A DNA stretch of 64,000 bases, taken from positions 62,001 to 126,000 of the forward strand of contig NZ_BCSX01000028.1 of the NCBI RefSeq assembly GCF_001570425.1, written 5' to 3'. A program made the position numbers and the translations under genes. Each line of letters starts with the position of its first letter. Position 1 is the stretch's first letter. The notes below the pieces were generated by a model that searched no databases, had not been told where the DNA came from, and saw only the letters and a program-made list of their open reading frames with translations. Below are positions 48,914-56,303 of this stretch, in pieces. The stretch is from Mycolicibacterium brisbanense (lineage in GTDB: Bacteria > Actinomycetota > Actinomycetes > Mycobacteriales > Mycobacteriaceae).

Positions 48914-49507
48914 GTGATCAAGCCCAACAATCCCAATTCCGAGTTCGAGCTCGGCGGCATCAACCATGTGGCACTGGTGTGTTCGGACATGGAACGGACC
49001 GTCGACTTCTACACCAATGTGCTGGGCATGCCCCTGGTGAAGTCTCTGGATCTGCCGGGCGGCATGGGTCAGCACTTCTTCTTCGACGCGGGAAACGGCG
49101 ACTGTGTCGCGTTCTTCTGGTTCCGTGACGCGCCAGACGGCGTCCCCGGGGTGTCGGCACCGGCCGCGATCCCGGGTATCGGCGAGATCGTCAGCGCCAC
49201 CGGCTCGATGAACCACCTCGCGCTGCATGTGCCCGCCGAGAAGTTCGACGAGTACCGGCAGAAGCTCAAGGACAAGGGGGTGCGGGTGGGCCCCGTGCTC
49301 AACCATGACACCAGCGCCATGCAGGTCTCGCCCACCGTGCATCCTGGCGTGTACGTGCGGTCGTTCTACTTCTTCGACCCCGACGGCATCACCCTCGAAT
49401 TCGCCTGCTGGACGAAGGAATTCAGTGACGAGGACACCCACGTGCCCCCGAAGACGGCGGCCGACCGGCGGCCTGCTCAGGCGCCCTTGACTGCCTCGAC
49501 GAAGTAG
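48914..49507 (+). CDS. VOC-superfamily (glyoxalase/extradiol dioxygenase-like) protein
   Basis: A 197-residue protein with paired beta-alpha-beta-beta-beta modules: INHVALVCSDMERTVDFYTNVLGMPLVKSLDLP and MNHLALHVPAEKFDEYRQKLKDKGVRV, ending RSFYFFDPDGITLEFACWTKEF. His in NHVAL, His in NHLAL and Glu in LEFAC are the usual metal ligands. The reaction is unknown: lyase, dioxygenase or isomerase activities all occur in the fold. GTG 48914 has GGAGGAG upstream. Orthologue of Rv0274 by position and memory. Its end overlaps the convergent methyltransferase by 31 bp. Confidence 0.85.
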   Translation: MIKPNNPNSEFELGGINHVALVCSDMERTVDFYTNVLGMPLVKSLDLPGGMGQHFFFDAGNGDCVAFFWFRDAPDGVPGVSAPAAIPGIGEIVSATGSMNHLALHVPAEKFDEYRQKLKDKGVRVGPVLNHDTSAMQVSPTVHPGVYVRSFYFFDPDGITLEFACWTKEFSDEDTHVPPKTAADRRPAQAPLTASTK

Positions 49508-50301
49508 CCGCGCGGCACGTTCGGCACGTCGAGCGGAACCGCGGGGGCGAACCACCGATTCCAGCGGTTGCCCGGTTCGGCCACGTCGGTGACGACGGCC
49601 GACCAGCCCAGCCGCTCGCTCAGGCTGCCGGGTTCGTCGGTGCCGAACAGCCACGGTGCGCTGTTGCGCGCCATGTGCTCGCGGACCGCAGTCAGCATCA
49701 CGTTGTCCAGCAAGGTCTTGCCCACCACGTCGTACAGCAGCACCGAATGCGGGGCGGAGACCGCGTCGACGCGCTCGAACAGGGTGTGCACCGCGGATTC
49801 GTCGAGGTACTGCAGTAGCCCTTCGATCAGCCAGACCGCTGGCCGCTGGGGATCGAAACCTGCCGCCCGCAGTGCGGCGGGCCAGTCCTCGGCCAGGTCG
49901 ATGCCGATCGCGACGCGCCGGCAGCGTGGCTGCTCATCGGCCAGCGCCTTGGCCTTGGCGGCGATCACCGCGGGTTGGTCCAGTTCGTAGACCGTCGTGC
50001 CGTCCGGCCACGGCAGGCGGTAGGCCCGGGCATCCATTCCGGCGGCCAGGATCACCACTTGGTCGACCGTGTCGACGGCACGCAGCAGCGCCTCGTCCCA
50101 GAAGCGGGTGCGCACCACGATCTGCAGCGTGGTCTTGTCGCCGGCGGTGGCGATCGCCTCCTCGAGCAGTTGGCGGCCGGATTCGCCGGCCAGCTTCTCG
50201 GCGAACGGATCGGTGAACAGCCGGTCGTCGCGCCGGGATTCCTTGGCGCGGATGGCGGCCACCAACAGCCCGGTGTCGGCCACGCCCTGTCCAGAACTCA
50301 T
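49477..50301 (-). CDS. SAM-dependent methyltransferase (mycobacterial LCM/UPF0677 family)
   Basis: A 274-residue enzyme. Family hallmarks: VADTGLLVAAIRAKESRRDDRLFTDPFAEKL, VVILAAGMDARAYRLPWPDGTTVYELDQPAVI (SAM site) and AVWLIEGLLQYLDESAVHTLFERVDAVS. Mycobacteria carry many paralogues of this PF04072-type group; targets are mostly unknown. Start ATG 50301 fits the family; the longer frame crosses the operator of the next TetR gene. A second paralogue lies at 55295-56194. Confidence 0.87.
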   Translation of the reverse strand: MSSGQGVADTGLLVAAIRAKESRRDDRLFTDPFAEKLAGESGRQLLEEAIATAGDKTTLQIVVRTRFWDEALLRAVDTVDQVVILAAGMDARAYRLPWPDGTTVYELDQPAVIAAKAKALADEQPRCRRVAIGIDLAEDWPAALRAAGFDPQRPAVWLIEGLLQYLDESAVHTLFERVDAVSAPHSVLLYDVVGKTLLDNVMLTAVREHMARNSAPWLFGTDEPGSLSERLGWSAVVTDVAEPGNRWNRWFAPAVPLDVPNVPRGYFVEAVKGA

Positions 50302-50359
50302 GACGTCATCATGCGGGTCCGCTCGTGTGCAGTCTTGGATATTTTTGCCCGATGCTATA

Positions 50360-50381
50360 ACTTGCTTGTCAACAAGTAAGT
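50360..50381. promoter_or_regulatory. Operator of the TetR-VOC-AhpD-MBL operon
   Basis: ACTTGCTTGT, 2-bp centre, ACAAGTAAGT: 10-bp arms with one mismatch, 18 bp before the TetR ATG. It lies between this operon and the divergent methyltransferase, so either or both may be controlled. Confidence 0.7.
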
Positions 50382-50399
50382 AAGAGGGTGGAGGGCAGC

Positions 50400-51026
50400 A
50401 TGGCAGACCCATCCGCGCGTCGCACCCAGGAGGAGCGGCGTGGCGAAGCCGAACGCAGACTGATCAGCGCGGCCGCCGAATTGGTGGCCGCGGTTGGCCC
50501 AGCGCGCGTCACCCTGGCCAACGTCGGTGAACGCGCCGGCTACAGCCGGGGATTGGCCACGCACCACTTCGGTTCCAAAGGCGCACTGATGCAACGCCTG
50601 GTCGAAACCGTTACGCACCAATTCCGCGATGCCATGTTCGACCGGCCCGGCGTCGATCCGCTGGGCGAACTCCATACGCTGATCGACATCTACTTCACGG
50701 TGTTGGGCAACCCGCAGCCCGTGAACCGGGCCCGGCTCGTGCTGTGGGCCGAAGCCGTCACCAACCCCTCGGAGGAGATCCGGCCCGCCATGGTGGGGGC
50801 CGACCGAGAGTTCCGTGAAGAGATCGAGAAGCGTCTGCAGTCGGCCGTGGCCGAGGGCCGGTTCCCCGCCTCGGTCGACCCGCACGGGCTGGCCACGGTC
50901 ATCATCGCCATGTTGCGCGGCGTGGCCCTGCAAGCGCTGATCGACGACCACGTCGATCTGGCCGCTGCTCGTTCGGAGATCGAACAACTCGTAACCGCCC
51001 GACTGACTCAGGAGAGTCCGCGATGA
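50400..51026 (+). CDS. TetR-family regulator, first gene of a detoxification-like operon
   Basis: A 208-residue regulator. The HTH is ERRLISAAAELVAAVGPARVTLANVGERAGYSRGLATHHFGSKGALMQRLVE; the C-terminal domain contains VNRARLVLWAEAVTNPSEEIRPAMVGADREFR, as in regulators of the AcrR group with C-terminal TetR_C_ dimer domains. ATG 50400 has GGAGGG upstream. Its stop overlaps the VOC start as ATGA. An upstream dyad suggests autorepression released by the substrate of the operon. Confidence 0.88.
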   Translation: MADPSARRTQEERRGEAERRLISAAAELVAAVGPARVTLANVGERAGYSRGLATHHFGSKGALMQRLVETVTHQFRDAMFDRPGVDPLGELHTLIDIYFTVLGNPQPVNRARLVLWAEAVTNPSEEIRPAMVGADREFREEIEKRLQSAVAEGRFPASVDPHGLATVIIAMLRGVALQALIDDHVDLAAARSEIEQLVTARLTQESPR

Positions 51027-51547
51027 GCCGAATGTTCGGAACTGTCAACCAAATCGGATACGTGGTGCGTGACATTCACGCCTCGATGGACCGCTGGGTC
51101 CGCCATGGTGTTGGACCGTGGTTCTACGTCGAGAACGTCGTCACCGACTACTTCCGTTACCGCGGTGAGGATTCGGCGATGACGATGAGCGTGGCGCTGG
51201 CCAACTCCGGTGATCTGCAGCTCGAACTCATCCAGCCCACCAACGACGCGCCGTCTATGTACCGGGACTTCCTTGAGTCGGGACACGAAGGTGCCCAGCA
51301 CATCGCCTATTGGACCACCGACTATCAGGGCTTGTACGACCGTGCTCTCGCCGCCGGATACACCGTCGGGCAGGAGGGCTGCATCGGCGGTGAGCAGGGC
51401 CGCTTCGCCTATCTGGACACCGAATTCGACCAGGGCACGGTGATCGAAATCAGTGACATCAGCGGCCCCAAAGGGCAGATGTTCGCCTACGTGCGTGACG
51501 TCGCCGCCGATTGGGACGGCAGTGACCCGATTCGGGTGATCGGATGA
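51023..51547 (+). CDS. VOC-superfamily protein
   Basis: A 174-residue glyoxalase-fold protein: VNQIGYVVRDIHASMDRWVRHGVGPWFYVENVV, GDLQLELIQPTNDAPSMYRDFLESGHEGAQHIAYWTTDYQGL, ending TVIEISDISGPKGQMFAYVRDVA. The His and Glu positions of a metal site are partly kept (QHIAY, LQLELIQ, VIEIS). The group resembles methylmalonyl-CoA epimerase-like and lyase-like VOC proteins in oxygenase clusters. ATGA overlaps on both sides tie it to TetR and the AhpD-like gene. Confidence 0.83.
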   Translation: MSRMFGTVNQIGYVVRDIHASMDRWVRHGVGPWFYVENVVTDYFRYRGEDSAMTMSVALANSGDLQLELIQPTNDAPSMYRDFLESGHEGAQHIAYWTTDYQGLYDRALAAGYTVGQEGCIGGEQGRFAYLDTEFDQGTVIEISDISGPKGQMFAYVRDVAADWDGSDPIRVIG

Positions 51548-52062
51548 CCTCAGAATTCGGCTACCCCGACGTCGACACGCTGCCCGACGAGCTGCGTGAG
51601 GCCGTCACGCAGCGGGCATCGCTGAACATTTTCCGCATGATCAGCCACACCCCGAACCTGGCGCCCGGTTTCCTGTCGATGGCAGCCGATGTGCTGCAAC
51701 ACAACTCGTTACCGGCGACCTGGCGGGAGCTGGTGATCCTGCGGGTCGGGTACCGGTACGAGGCCGGATACGAGACCTATCAACACGTCAACATCGGCCG
51801 GGCCATCGGGATGCGCGAGGAGGCCGTAGCGGCCGCGGAATCCGGATCGACCGACGATCTCGACGAGCAGGAAGCCCTGTTGCTGCGGTTGACCGACGTG
51901 CTGCTCGACCGGCACACCCTCACCGATGCCGAACGCGACGAGGCGCTGACGGTGCTGACGACCAACCAGCTCGCCGACTTCACGCTGACCGTCGGGTTCT
52001 ACCAAATGGTCTGCAACTTCCTCAACGCCTTCGGGGTCAGGCCCGAGAACGCGACGCGATGA
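51544..52062 (+). CDS. Carboxymuconolactone decarboxylase / AhpD-like protein
   Basis: A 172-residue all-helical protein of the CMD/AhpD superfamily. Core: SLNIFRMISHTPNLAPGFLSMAADVLQHNSLPATWRELVILRVGYRYEAGYETYQHVNIGRAIGMREEAVAA. The CxxC of true AhpD peroxidases is absent; EAGYETYQH stands at the usual active-site helix. This points to a decarboxylase-like or structural role rather than a peroxidase. Coupled by ATGA to both neighbours. Confidence 0.85.
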   Translation: MTSEFGYPDVDTLPDELREAVTQRASLNIFRMISHTPNLAPGFLSMAADVLQHNSLPATWRELVILRVGYRYEAGYETYQHVNIGRAIGMREEAVAAAESGSTDDLDEQEALLLRLTDVLLDRHTLTDAERDEALTVLTTNQLADFTLTVGFYQMVCNFLNAFGVRPENATR

Positions 52063-52853
52063 AAGTCCACCACCTCAATTGCGGCACCATGCACGCACCC
52101 GGTGTGACGCTGGTGTGTCATGTACTGCTGGTCGAGACCGACGCGGGCCTCGTGCTGGTCGACACCGGGTTCGGCACCCGGGATTGTGCCGATCCGGCCG
52201 GGCGGCTCGGGATCTCGCGCCACCTGTTCCGACCGGCGTTGAACCCCAACGAAACCGCACTACACCAGGTCAAGGAACTGGGTTTCGACGCAGCCGATGT
52301 CCGGCACATCGTGGTCACCCATTTCGATCTCGACCATATCGGGGGTCTTGCCGATTTTCCCGACGCCCACGTGCACGTCACCGCCGCCGAAGCCCGAGGC
52401 GCCGTGCACGCCCCGTCGTGGCGGGAACGGCTCCGGTACCGAGCGGCGCAGTGGACCCATGGTCCGAAGCTGGTCGAACATGATCCCGAAGGCGAGAGTT
52501 GGCGCGGATTCGCTTCCGCCAAGCCCTTGGCCGCGATCGGAGACGGCATCGTGCTGATCTCGCTGCCCGGCCACACCCGCGGACACGCCGCGGTGGCGGT
52601 CGACGCCGGGCACCGGTGGGTGTTGCATGCCGGCGACGCGTTCTACCATCACGGCACCCTCGACCGCAGGTCCCGCGTGCCGTTGGCGTTGCGCGCCCAG
52701 GACTCCCTGATCAACTACAACCGAAAACAGTTGCGCTACAACCAGGAACGGCTTTCAGAGCTGTACGGTCGCGCTGACCCGGACCTGCTCATAGTCTGCG
52801 CCCACGATCCAGACCTGTACGTGCACGGCCAGGACACCGCTATCGGCCGCTGA
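52059..52853 (+). CDS. Metallo-beta-lactamase-fold hydrolase (lactonase-like)
   Basis: A 264-residue MBL-fold enzyme. Metal motif is VVTHFDLDHIGGL, i.e. H-X-D-X-D-H with Asp where the second His of HXHXDH usually stands. Later ligands: PGHTRGHAAVA, HAGDAFYHH and CAHDPDLY. Overall resemblance is to the AttM/AiiA-like lactonase branch. It could hydrolyse a lactone or ester formed by the preceding enzymes. Last gene of the four-gene operon; its 3' end overlaps the convergent AraC gene by 14 bp. Confidence 0.83.
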   Translation: MKVHHLNCGTMHAPGVTLVCHVLLVETDAGLVLVDTGFGTRDCADPAGRLGISRHLFRPALNPNETALHQVKELGFDAADVRHIVVTHFDLDHIGGLADFPDAHVHVTAAEARGAVHAPSWRERLRYRAAQWTHGPKLVEHDPEGESWRGFASAKPLAAIGDGIVLISLPGHTRGHAAVAVDAGHRWVLHAGDAFYHHGTLDRRSRVPLALRAQDSLINYNRKQLRYNQERLSELYGRADPDLLIVCAHDPDLYVHGQDTAIGR

Positions 52854-53643
52854 GCCCGACGTGGCTGGGTAGCCACGTGCGCCGGTGCGTGTATTGCGTC
52901 GGCGTCATCGCGGTGAATTCCCGGAATTCCCGGGCGAAATGGGCTTGGTCGAAGTAGCCGAGGATGGCCGCGACGTCTGCGCCGCGGGCTGTGCCCCCGT
53001 CGAGCAGACGCAGCGACGCCTGTAGCCGCCGCACTCGCAGGTAGGCCTTGGGTGTCAATCCCACTTCGGTGCGAAACAGTCGAATCAGCCGCTTGGGCGA
53101 AAGTCCGGTCAGCGCAACGGCTTGCGCGACCCGCATCGACGGATCGCGTTCGGCTGCGGCGAGCACCGCGGTCACCTCGGCATGCCGGGGGCTGATCCTG
53201 GGCAGGAGAAACTCTTCCACCAGTGCGATGCGCGTCGCAACGCCGGCAGCGTCGAGCAGCCGGTCGTGTAGCTCGGCTCCGGCGGTACCCCAGACGTCGG
53301 AGAGCCCCACGCAGGTGTTCTCCAGTTCGCTCAGCCCGGGGGCGAATACGACGCCGGGGCGAAAGTGGATGGTCAAAACGGTTTGGCGGGTGTCGATCTG
53401 AGTGACGTAGGAGATGCTGCCCGCCCCCGCGATGAAGGCCGGTGGCACGCCGAGGCGGGTAGTTCCGTCGGCGGCGTAGAAGTCGACCTGCTGGCGCGGG
53501 CTGAGGTCGATGATCACCGTCGCCGCCCCGCGGGGCAGTGCCCGGCTGCGATGGGTCGAGCCGCCTGCGCGATCCCAGTAGCCGAAGAAGTCGACCTTGG
53601 ACGCCAGCGCTGGGCTGGGCCGGAACAGCTGGGGGCCGCTCAC
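52840..53643 (-). CDS. AraC-family transcriptional regulator
   Basis: A 267-residue regulator. The N-terminal part is cupin-like (FGYWDRAGGSTHRSRALPRGAATVIIDLSPRQQVDFYAADG, with VLTIHFRPGVVFAPGL). The C-terminal double HTH is RVAQAVALTGLSPKRLIRLFRTEVGLTPKAYLRVRRLQASLRLL and DVAAILGYFDQAHFAREFREFTAMTPTQYTHR. GTG 53643 overlaps the stop of the upstream TetR gene (GTGA), so they are co-transcribed. Targets unknown. Confidence 0.86.
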   Translation of the reverse strand: MSGPQLFRPSPALASKVDFFGYWDRAGGSTHRSRALPRGAATVIIDLSPRQQVDFYAADGTTRLGVPPAFIAGAGSISYVTQIDTRQTVLTIHFRPGVVFAPGLSELENTCVGLSDVWGTAGAELHDRLLDAAGVATRIALVEEFLLPRISPRHAEVTAVLAAAERDPSMRVAQAVALTGLSPKRLIRLFRTEVGLTPKAYLRVRRLQASLRLLDGGTARGADVAAILGYFDQAHFAREFREFTAMTPTQYTHRRTWLPSHVGLSGR

Positions 53644-54269
53644 GGCACTTTTCGCTGCGACTCGATGCCGGCCAGCCCGTCGAGCATCGACCGCAGTTGC
53701 CCGACGAGTTGGTCGGGGCTCAGCCGCAGCTCGCCTGCCAGCCATGCGCTGATGGTCTGCGCCACCCCACCGACCGCGAAATGAGCTGTGGCTCTGAGAT
53801 GTTCGTTTTCTTCGAGGTTGAGCGCGGCCTCCGCATGCCGGCCGAGCAGCATCGCGAAGAACGTGGTCGATTCGACCCGCTTGCGCGCCAGCATCTCGTT
53901 GGCGAGCTCACTGCTGAACAAGAGCCTGCCCACCCGTGGGTCCTCGGCGATGGTTCGCACGATGTTGCGCATCGCGGCGCCGGTCTGCTCGGCCAGCGGT
54001 GCGGCCGCTACGACGGCCTGCGTGGAGGTGGCGATGTCGCCGATGACCCAGTCGTACACCGCGGCGACGAAGTGGTCCTTGTCGGTGAAGCTCTCGTAGA
54101 AGTACCTCGCGGCCAGTCCGGCCTGGCTGCAGACCGCCCGCACCGTCAGGTCGGTGGCCTCGGCCCCTTCTGCGCCCAGCAGATCGAGCCCGGCCGCCAG
54201 CAACTGGGCACGCCGCTGGGCGAGGCGGGCGGTTGCTTCGATGCCGCGGTAGGGACGGACCGGTGTCAC
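53640..54269 (-). CDS. TetR-family regulator, divergent from MpaB-type oxygenase
   Basis: A 209-residue regulator. HTH: AQRRAQLLAAGLDLLGAEGAEATDLTVRAVCSQAGLAARYFYESFTDKDHFVAAVYDWV. GTG 54269 is taken as start; ATG 54287 would add six residues. The open frame upstream runs antisense through the oxygenase gene and is not real. A perfect dyad overlaps the start. Position matches Rv0275c (with Rv0276 divergent) of M. tuberculosis by memory. It leads a two-gene transcript with the AraC regulator. Confidence 0.87.
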   Translation of the reverse strand: MTPVRPYRGIEATARLAQRRAQLLAAGLDLLGAEGAEATDLTVRAVCSQAGLAARYFYESFTDKDHFVAAVYDWVIGDIATSTQAVVAAAPLAEQTGAAMRNIVRTIAEDPRVGRLLFSSELANEMLARKRVESTTFFAMLLGRHAEAALNLEENEHLRATAHFAVGGVAQTISAWLAGELRLSPDQLVGQLRSMLDGLAGIESQRKVP

Positions 54270-54285
54270 GCAAATATCGTGACAC
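54263..54285. promoter_or_regulatory. TetR operator overlapping the TetR start codon
   Basis: GTGTCACG and its exact complement CGTGACAC flank a 7-bp centre and cover the GTG start. A smaller dyad TGACA-CC-TGTCA (54290-54301) lies next to it and shares the TGACA half. Between divergent TetR and oxygenase genes. Confidence 0.65.
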
Positions 54286-54356
54286 ATCTTGACACCTGTC
54301 AGACGCCCCGCCAATATCAGGAAACAGCCGTTCTCAACTTTGCGACAGGGGTGATC

Positions 54357-55259
54357 ATGACGGTCGACGAGCCGATCCTGCATGTCGAGCGCGCCATGGG
54401 CGAGCCGGCGCATCCGATGCTCGCGACCCGGCGACGCAGGCGGGGCGCCACGATCGACGACGGGCTGATGGGCGTCGCCCTGCTGGCCGGCCCGGCGAAC
54501 GTGATCATGCAGCTCGCGCGGCCCGGCGTCGGCTACGGCGTGATGGAGAGCCGGGTCGAGAGCGGACGCGTCGACCGGCATCCGATCAAGCGGGCCCGCA
54601 CCACCTTCACCTACCTCGCCGTGGCCACCCGGGGCACCGAGCAGCAGAAGGCGGCGTTCCGGCGGGCGGTGAACAAGGCGCACGCACAGGTGTATTCGAC
54701 CGAGGACAGCCCGGTGCAGTACAACGCCTTCGACAAGGGGCTGCAGCTGTGGGTGGCGGCGTGCCTCTACAAGGGGGCCGTCGATGTGTACCGGATGTTC
54801 GTCGGCGAGATGGACGACGAGACCGCCGACCGTCATTACCGGGAAGGCCACACGCTCGGTACCACGTTGCAGGTGCCGCCGGAGATGTGGCCTGCCGACC
54901 GGGCGGCCTTCGACAAGTACTGGCAGGAGTCGCTGCAGCAGGTGCACATCGACGATGCCGTTCGTGAGTACCTGTATCCGATCGCCGTGGCCCGGCTGCG
55001 CGGAGTGACTCTGCCCGGTCCGCTACGGCGGGCCTCGGAGGGCATGGCCCAGTTGATCACCACCGGCTTTCTGCCGCAACGGTTCCGCGACGAGATGCGG
55101 TTGCCGTGGGATGCGCGCAGACAACGCCGGTTCGACCGGCTCATCGCGGTCCTGCGAACGGTCAATCACGTGCTGCCGCCGGTGGTGCGGCAGTTCCCGT
55201 TCAACGCGCTACTGCTGGAACTGAACTGGCGTATCCGCACGGGTCGGCCGCTGGTGTAG
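54357..55259 (+). CDS. MpaB-like oxygenase family protein (DUF2236)
   Basis: A 300-residue protein of the DUF2236/latex-clearing-protein and MpaB family, which bind heme b and act as oxygenases. Typical segments: GVALLAGPANVIMQLARPGVGYGVMES, RARTTFTYLAVATRGTEQQKAAFRRAVNKAHAQVYS and FDKGLQLWVAACLYKGAVDVYRMFVGEM. The invariant Arg and His ligands are consistent with RAVNKAH and nearby positions. ATG 54357 is 88 bp from the divergent TetR start. Orthologue of Rv0276 by position. Substrate unknown. Confidence 0.8.
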   Translation: MTVDEPILHVERAMGEPAHPMLATRRRRRGATIDDGLMGVALLAGPANVIMQLARPGVGYGVMESRVESGRVDRHPIKRARTTFTYLAVATRGTEQQKAAFRRAVNKAHAQVYSTEDSPVQYNAFDKGLQLWVAACLYKGAVDVYRMFVGEMDDETADRHYREGHTLGTTLQVPPEMWPADRAAFDKYWQESLQQVHIDDAVREYLYPIAVARLRGVTLPGPLRRASEGMAQLITTGFLPQRFRDEMRLPWDARRQRRFDRLIAVLRTVNHVLPPVVRQFPFNALLLELNWRIRTGRPLV

Positions 55260-55294
55260 GAGGCTTGTCAGCTTCGGCGCGTACTCTCGCGGCC

Positions 55295-56194
55295 GTGAGC
55301 AGCCGTACCGATAAAGACACCTGGGACATCTCCACCAGCGTCGGCCAGACCGCGTTGTTCGTCGCCGCGGCAAGGGCTTTGGAAGCGCAGAAACCTGACC
55401 CGCTGGCCGTCGACCGGTATGCCGAGGTGTTCTGTCGCGCCGTCGGCGGCGATGCGGCCGCGGCACTCGACGACCCCGCTGCGGATTTCCCGTTGCGCAC
55501 CGAATGGGGCGGACACTTCGTCAACTTCCAGGGCGCCCGCACCCGGTACTTCGACGACTACTTTCACCGCGTCGCGCAGGCCGGCGTGCAGCAGATCGTG
55601 CTGCTGGCGGCCGGCCTGGATTCCCGGGCCTACCGGTTGACCTGGGCCCCGGGCACCGTCGTCTACGAACTCGACCAGCCGCGCGTGCTGCAGTTCAAGC
55701 GCGAGACGATGGACCGCCATGGCGACGCGCCGACGGCCGAGCGCCGCGAGATCGCCGTCGATTTGCGCGACGACTGGCCGCAGGCACTGCGCAGTCACGG
55801 TTTCGACCCGTCGAAGCCATCGGCGTGGATTGCCGAGGGTCTGCTGATCTATTTGCCGGCAGCCGCGCAAGAGCAGTTGTTCACCGGTATCGACGCACTG
55901 GCGGCCCCCGGCAGCTTCGTTGCTGTCGAAGAGGCGGAGCCCATGGACCGCGAAGTGTTCGAGGCCAAGCGTGCCGAAGGGCGGGTCTCCGGACAGGAGA
56001 CCGAGTTCTTCTCGCTGGTCTACAACGAACAGCACGCACCCGCCGAACAGTGGTTCTCCGAGCACGGCTGGACCGCGACCACCACGGGCCTGTCGGGGTA
56101 TATCCATCAGCTGGGCCGAGAATTGCCTGATCCCGGCACTGACGCGCGGTACATGCTCGATTCCAACAGCCTGGTCACCGCCCGCAAGGCGTGA
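55295..56194 (+). CDS. SAM-dependent methyltransferase (mycobacterial LCM/UPF0677 family)
   Basis: A 299-residue paralogue of the enzyme at 49477-50301. Hallmarks: DTWDISTSVGQTALFVAAARALEAQKPDPLAVDRYAEVF, VLLAAGLDSRAYRLTWAPGTVVYELDQPRVL and AWIAEGLLIYLPAAAQEQLFTGIDALAAPGSFVAVEE. GTG 55295 begins the family-like sequence MSSRTDKDTWD. It is the gene directly upstream of ESX-3, as Rv0281 is in M. tuberculosis by memory, but lies before the IdeR-like boxes and so is probably not part of the iron-regulated operon. Confidence 0.88.
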   Translation: MSSRTDKDTWDISTSVGQTALFVAAARALEAQKPDPLAVDRYAEVFCRAVGGDAAAALDDPAADFPLRTEWGGHFVNFQGARTRYFDDYFHRVAQAGVQQIVLLAAGLDSRAYRLTWAPGTVVYELDQPRVLQFKRETMDRHGDAPTAERREIAVDLRDDWPQALRSHGFDPSKPSAWIAEGLLIYLPAAAQEQLFTGIDALAAPGSFVAVEEAEPMDREVFEAKRAEGRVSGQETEFFSLVYNEQHAPAEQWFSEHGWTATTTGLSGYIHQLGRELPDPGTDARYMLDSNSLVTARKA

Positions 56195-56234
56195 GACGGC
56201 TCACGTCTCTTCCCGATACCGTGCGTCTCGACAC

Positions 56235-56253
56235 TTAAGTTATGCAATGCTAA
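56235..56253 (+). promoter_or_regulatory. IdeR-like iron box 1 upstream of ESX-3
   Basis: A 19-bp site matching 14 of 19 positions of the IdeR consensus (TTAGGTTAGGCTAACCTAA), reading TTAAGTTATGCAATGCTAA. It lies 51 bp upstream of the eccA3 start. Confidence 0.55.
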
Positions 56254-56266
56254 CTTCAGCCGAAAG

Positions 56267-56285
56267 TTAGCTTAGGCATACATAA
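56267..56285 (+). promoter_or_regulatory. IdeR-like iron box 2 upstream of ESX-3
   Basis: TTAGCTTAGGCATACATAA matches 15 of 19 positions of the IdeR consensus. It is 32 bp downstream of box 1, about three helical turns, and 18 bp before the eccA3 GTG. ESX-3 of M. smegmatis is known to be iron-repressed through IdeR. An inverted repeat GCTAACTT/AAGTTAGC (56249-56271) bridges both boxes. Confidence 0.7.
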
Positions 56286-56303
56286 GGGAGAGAGACGGGG
56301 GCG

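Noticed and set aside
53538..54356. Upstream extension of the MpaB-type oxygenase frame
   Set aside because: It lies antisense to the AraC and TetR genes and crosses the operator. The family sequence begins at ATG 54357.
56195..56303. Zur (zinc) box before ESX-3
   Set aside because: M. tuberculosis ESX-3 is also under Zur control, but I see no convincing match to the AT-rich Zur palindrome here; only the IdeR-like boxes are supported.
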